Source of the DNA: Pseudoxanthomonas sp.
GTDB lineage: Bacteria > Pseudomonadota > Gammaproteobacteria > Xanthomonadales > Xanthomonadaceae
Length of the DNA stretch: 57,435 bases
Assembly (NCBI RefSeq): GCF_024710765.1
Contig: NZ_JANJUE010000068.1
Coordinates: 1-57,435, forward strand
Direction: 5' to 3'
This document shows positions 54,550-57,435 of the stretch, one piece after another (position 1 is the first letter of the stretch; each line of letters opens with the position of its first letter). The translations under genes were made by a program, and so were the position numbers. Under the pieces are notes generated by a model that saw nothing but the letters and a program-made list of their open reading frames with translations, was not told the origin of the DNA and did no database searches.

Positions 54550-55701
54550 TTACTGCGTGGCGGACGAACCGGAGAACAGCGCTTCGCGCGCCACATCGAG
54601 CAACTGCTCGTCCGGGTCATTGCTCTGTTCCCAATACATCACGCCACCCAGGCCCTTCTCGCGCACGTAGGCGACCTTGGCGCGCAGGGCCTGCGGGTCC
54701 TCGTAGCTGATCATCTTGCGCAATTGCGGATTCCACAGCCATGCGGCCTGGGCGTCCTCGTCCCAATGCCGGACGTAGCCTTCCTTGTTCAGACGTGAGC
54801 GGGCGATCTCCCGCCAGGAAATGAAACCGCCGCCGCTGGCGAAGGGTCGGTCCAGGCCGTTGTTGCCGTCGGTCACCTCGTCGAAGGTGCGGCCGTAGAA
54901 CGCCAGGCCGACATGCAGCTTGCGCGGCGGCGTGCCACCGGCGAGGAATTCCTCGACCGCCTGCACCGTGTTGCGGCTGCCGGGCTCGGCCGTGCGCGAG
55001 GGACGTAGGCCGGCGTGGTGGCCGGTGGTGCGCTTGAGGCTGCCGTAGAAGTCGTAGGTCATCAGGTTGATCCAGTCCAGGATCGCCGAGATGCGCGGAA
55101 TGTCGAGGCCACGCGCCGCGTCGCCATCGGCGGCGGCGATGGTCAACAGGTAATGGCGGTCGCCCTGGGTCTTGCCGAGCGCGTCCAGCTTTGCACGCGC
55201 CGCTTCCAGCATCAGCGGGAAGTTGGCCTTGTCGTCGGCGTTGTAGCTGATGCCCGGGCCCGGATGGCCGGGATACTCCCAGTCGATGTCCAGGCCGTCC
55301 AGATCATGCCGGCGCACCAGCTCCACCGCGGTATCGGCGAAGCGCGCGCGTGCGGCTTCGGTGGCCGCCGCTTCGGAAAAATTCCCGGCGCCCCAGCCGC
55401 CTATCGACAGCACGATCTTCAGATCCGGATTGTCCTTGCGCAGCGCGGTCAGCCCCGCCAGCGATCGCGTTGCGGTCTCGCGGGGAAGGAATACTTCGTG
55501 CTGCGGATTGACGTGGGCGAAGGCGAAGTTGATGACGTCCAGCTTGCGCGCGCTGATCGGCGGCAGCTTTTCGCCATCGGATACGTAGCCAATCACCCGG
55601 TATTCCGGATCGCCGTCCACCTGCGCGGCGTGCGCTTCAACGGCACCGATTGCAAAAACGAATCCCAGTGCCAACCACCCTGATCGAATCAATCTGCTCA
55701 T
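54550..55701 (-). CDS. Glycoside hydrolase family 18 chitinase-like protein
   Basis: The 383-residue secreted enzyme has a signal peptide (LALGFVFAIGAVEAHA, cleavage about residue 26) and a single GH18 TIM barrel. The catalytic motif DxxDxDxE is DGLDIDWE at 135-142 with acid Glu142; SIGGWG (99-104) and MTYDFYG are also family hallmarks, as is the C-terminal GGVMYWEQSND. No chitin-binding module is attached. GH18 enzymes cleave beta-1,4-linked GlcNAc polymers with retention. The receptor gene opposite might import products, but this is speculative. Confidence 0.94.
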   Translation of the reverse strand: MSRLIRSGWLALGFVFAIGAVEAHAAQVDGDPEYRVIGYVSDGEKLPPISARKLDVINFAFAHVNPQHEVFLPRETATRSLAGLTALRKDNPDLKIVLSIGGWGAGNFSEAAATEAARARFADTAVELVRRHDLDGLDIDWEYPGHPGPGISYNADDKANFPLMLEAARAKLDALGKTQGDRHYLLTIAAADGDAARGLDIPRISAILDWINLMTYDFYGSLKRTTGHHAGLRPSRTAEPGSRNTVQAVEEFLAGGTPPRKLHVGLAFYGRTFDEVTDGNNGLDRPFASGGGFISWREIARSRLNKEGYVRHWDEDAQAAWLWNPQLRKMISYEDPQALRAKVAYVREKGLGGVMYWEQSNDPDEQLLDVAREALFSGSSATQ

Positions 55702-56059
55702 GTATCACGACTCCAAGCGGGGTCGCCAATATACGATTACTTTCACAGGGTGGAAGCGATGCGGTCGCGATAGCGCTGAATGTCCACGATGACGTCATGC
55801 TGATGCGATGAAAGGTCATGCGATGGCTGCCGGGCGCCTTCGGATGTCCGTTCGGATGACGGCAGGACATGGCGCGGACAGCAAAGTCGAATGCGGATGA
55901 TGTTTCGTCATTCCGTCGAAACGCGGTCGCGACTGACGTCGCTCCTACAGGACACAGCGCCACGGATCCCGGCCGTGTCCTACCAACGTCCGCCCCGACT
56001 TTCCATCCGTTCGAAGCAGCAACAGGGGCGTGCTTGGACCGCTTAGACGGACCAGCGAC
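55702..56059. other. 358-base gene-free gap between chitinase and rhomboid genes
   Basis: No coding sequence with family resemblance was found in any frame. The gap holds the chitinase promoter region (AT-richer stretch ACGATTACTTTCACAG near 55733-55748), one palindromic repeat unit (55923-55950), and otherwise unremarkable sequence. A degenerate second repeat arm may lie near 55859-55885. Confidence 0.6.
55923..55950. repeat. Interspersed palindromic repeat, single unit (copy e)
   Basis: GCGGTCGCGACTGACGTCGC followed by TCCTACAG is the reverse orientation of the unit seen in copies a to d, and the best match to the presumed full consensus end (TCCTAC). A well-preserved facing arm is missing. 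Confidence 0.75.
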
Positions 56060-56839
56060 TTACTGCCCAGGCGGATCGCGGGGCGGAAAGCGCAGCACCA
56101 CCCCGCGCACGCCATCGTCCTGCGGACGTACCCACAGCACCGGTACTTCGCGCGGCGCGGGCGGCTCCAGTTCGTCGTCAATCGGGGTCATCGATTCTTC
56201 TTCGTCCTCCCAGCTGTAGCGCTTGCGCGGCAGCGGCGGGTCCAGCCGGCGGAACAGGATCGCGGCGATGAAGCCGCCGACGGCGCCGCCCATGTGCGCC
56301 TGCCAGGACACGCCGGGCTCCTGCGGCAGGATGCTCAGCACCATGCCGCCGTAGAACAGGAACGCGATCATGCAGGCCGCGATCGCGGCGCGATCCCGGC
56401 GCAGCACGCCGAGCATGAAGATCATGAACATCAGGCCATGAGTCAGGCCGCTCGCGCCCAGATGATGCGAGCCCGGTTCGCCCAGCAACCACGGTCCCAG
56501 CCCCGCGCCCAGCCAGACCAGCGGCACCGCGCAGGCGGTGGCGCGCGGATACACCGCGCCGGCCAGGGTGCCGAGCATCAGCAGGGCGGTCGCGTTGGCG
56601 GCGATGTGCTCGACCGATCCGTGCAGCAGCGGCGCGGTCAGGATGCCGATCAGCCCCTGCGCCTGCAGCGGCGCGATGGCGAACGGCGCCCAGTCGAAAC
56701 TGGATTGTGCCGAGAACACGATCGCCAGCAGCAGCACGAAGGCCAGGCTGAGGTTCAGCGCCCACAGCAGGCGCCGGCGGTCATGCCGGCGCTGGGTGTC
56801 CGGATCGAAGGCCGGATGATCGGGATGATGCGCGTCCAT
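56060..56839 (-). CDS. Rhomboid family intramembrane serine protease
   Basis: The 259-residue protein has six to seven membrane helices. The catalytic Ser130 is in GASG (128-131) and the catalytic His182 in WQAHMGGAVGGF; the upstream HGSVEHIAAN (73-82) is the usual HxxxxHxxxN motif. A C-terminal cytoplasmic tail of about 60 residues is acidic then Pro/Arg-rich (KRYSWEDEEESMTPIDDELE). ATG 56839 was chosen for its AGGAATCC ribosome binding site; ATGs at 56851 and 56875 are in frame. Confidence 0.9.
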   Translation of the reverse strand: MDAHHPDHPAFDPDTQRRHDRRRLLWALNLSLAFVLLLAIVFSAQSSFDWAPFAIAPLQAQGLIGILTAPLLHGSVEHIAANATALLMLGTLAGAVYPRATACAVPLVWLGAGLGPWLLGEPGSHHLGASGLTHGLMFMIFMLGVLRRDRAAIAACMIAFLFYGGMVLSILPQEPGVSWQAHMGGAVGGFIAAILFRRLDPPLPRKRYSWEDEEESMTPIDDELEPPAPREVPVLWVRPQDDGVRGVVLRFPPRDPPGQ

Positions 56840-56932
56840 GGATTCCTGCATGGCGCCCCGCCCCGGGGTTTGCAAGGGCCGGCGGCCGGGGACAGACCAT
56901 CCCGTGGGCGGGATGGCCGTCCCGGAGCTCGG

Positions 56933-57435
56933 TCAGGCGTGGGTGCCCGGCTTGGCCGGACGCGCCAGGCTCAGGGCGATGGTCACGCCCAGGATCGCGG
57001 CCACGCCGGCCAGCGACCACAGCACCGGAATCTTGAACACGTCGACCAGCAGCATCTTGGTGCCGATGAAGGCCAGCACCACCGCCAGCCCGTAGGGCAG
57101 CAGGTGGAAGCGATCGGCCATGCCGGCGAGCAGGAAGAACATCGCGCGCAGGCCCAGCACCGCGAACACGTTGGAGGTCAGCACGATGAACGGGTCGGCG
57201 GTGATCGCGAAAATCGCCGGGATGCTGTCCACCGCGAAGATCACGTCGGTGACGCCGATCAGCACCAGCACCACGAACAGCGGGGTATACCAGCGCTTGC
57301 CGTCGCGGACGACGCTCAGCGCCTCGCCATGGTAGTCGGGCGAAAGCGGCAGGTGGCCGCGCATCCAGCGCAGCACCGGGTTGCGCTCCAGATCCGGTTC
57401 CTTGCCGGCGGCGAACCACATCTTCACGCCGGTCA
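56933..57435 (-). CDS. TerC family integral membrane protein (5' end cut by window edge)
   Basis: About 167 C-terminal residues are visible, with the TerC hallmark PLFVVLVLIGVTDVIFAVDS carrying the membrane Asp residues, then IPAIFAITADPFIVLTSNVF and GLRAMFFLLAGMADRFHLL. The frame continues past base 57435, so the N-terminal helices are outside. TerC/Alx proteins are linked to metal (manganese or tellurite) homeostasis. Confidence 0.93.
   Translation of the reverse strand, partial: TGVKMWFAAGKEPDLERNPVLRWMRGHLPLSPDYHGEALSVVRDGKRWYTPLFVVLVLIGVTDVIFAVDSIPAIFAITADPFIVLTSNVFAVLGLRAMFFLLAGMADRFHLLPYGLAVVLAFIGTKMLLVDVFKIPVLWSLAGVAAILGVTIALSLARPAKPGTHA

Overview
The window is an origin-proximal chromosome segment of a GC-rich gammaproteobacterium, most likely of the Xanthomonadaceae (Lysobacteraceae; Lysobacter, Luteimonas, Pseudoxanthomonas or Xanthomonas relatives). 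The evidence is the block rpmH-rnpA-yidC-mnmE on one side and dnaA-dnaN-recF-gyrB on the other, the gamma-type GyrB, and the TPR gene-tonB-exbB-exbD-exbD order known from Xanthomonas. No rRNA, tRNA, CRISPR, insertion sequence or prophage was seen. Genus cannot be fixed by reading alone.

Layout. 1-6.3 kb: a truncated ABC ATPase, ferredoxin-NADP reductase, a lipoprotein alpha/beta peptidase, a NatAB-type ABC exporter, and a TonB-domain lipoprotein. 6.4-12.9 kb (minus): mnmE, a deacetylase-caspase-TPR lipoprotein, yidC, rnpA, rpmH. 13.0-20.2 kb (plus): dnaA, a DnaA-box-bearing gap (likely oriC), dnaN, a decayed VOC gene, recF and gyrB, with three parS-like sites between 15.87 and 17.64 kb. 20.2-26.5 kb: CPBP and M48 proteases, a TPR protein, then the TonB energy-transduction cluster with three ExbD paralogues. 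26.7-34.1 kb: a DUF2167 protein, pdxJ, a small membrane protein, cardiolipin synthase, a radical SAM protein, fbp, and a MgtC/DUF4010 membrane protein. 34.2-40.7 kb: a DesKR-like two-component pair, an operon of a lipocalin-like protein, two NIPSNAP proteins and a YafY/WYL regulator, and a TonB-dependent receptor. 40.8-42.0 kb: two hypothetical membrane proteins of less GC-biased composition. 42.1-43.6 kb: phhA and a divergent Lrp-type regulator. 43.6-51.8 kb: an orphan LanC-like protein, GNAT, a tightly overlapping GFA-monooxygenase-VOC-GST operon, sugE with a divergent HxlR regulator, small conserved proteins, a patatin and an AIM24 protein. 52-57.4 kb: a second TonB-dependent receptor, a GH18 chitinase, a rhomboid protease and a truncated TerC protein.

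How the parts work together. The core supplies replication initiation (DnaA, DnaN, RecF, GyrB), tRNA processing and modification (RnpA, MnmE) and membrane insertion (YidC). TonB/ExbB/ExbD would energise the two TonB-dependent receptors. Several small operons carry their own regulator with a visible dyad: YafY with a 10-bp-arm inverted repeat, and the Lrp-type regulator with two 6-3-6 palindromes, one covering its own ribosome binding site. An interspersed palindromic repeat (consensus around GTAGGAGCGACGTCAGTCGC) occupies five gene-end gaps. The most unusual features are the caspase-deacetylase lipoprotein coupled to mnmE, the TonB-domain lipoprotein predicted to sit in the outer membrane, the orphan LanC, the third ExbD, the parS cluster inside recF, and the VOC pseudogene between dnaN and recF.
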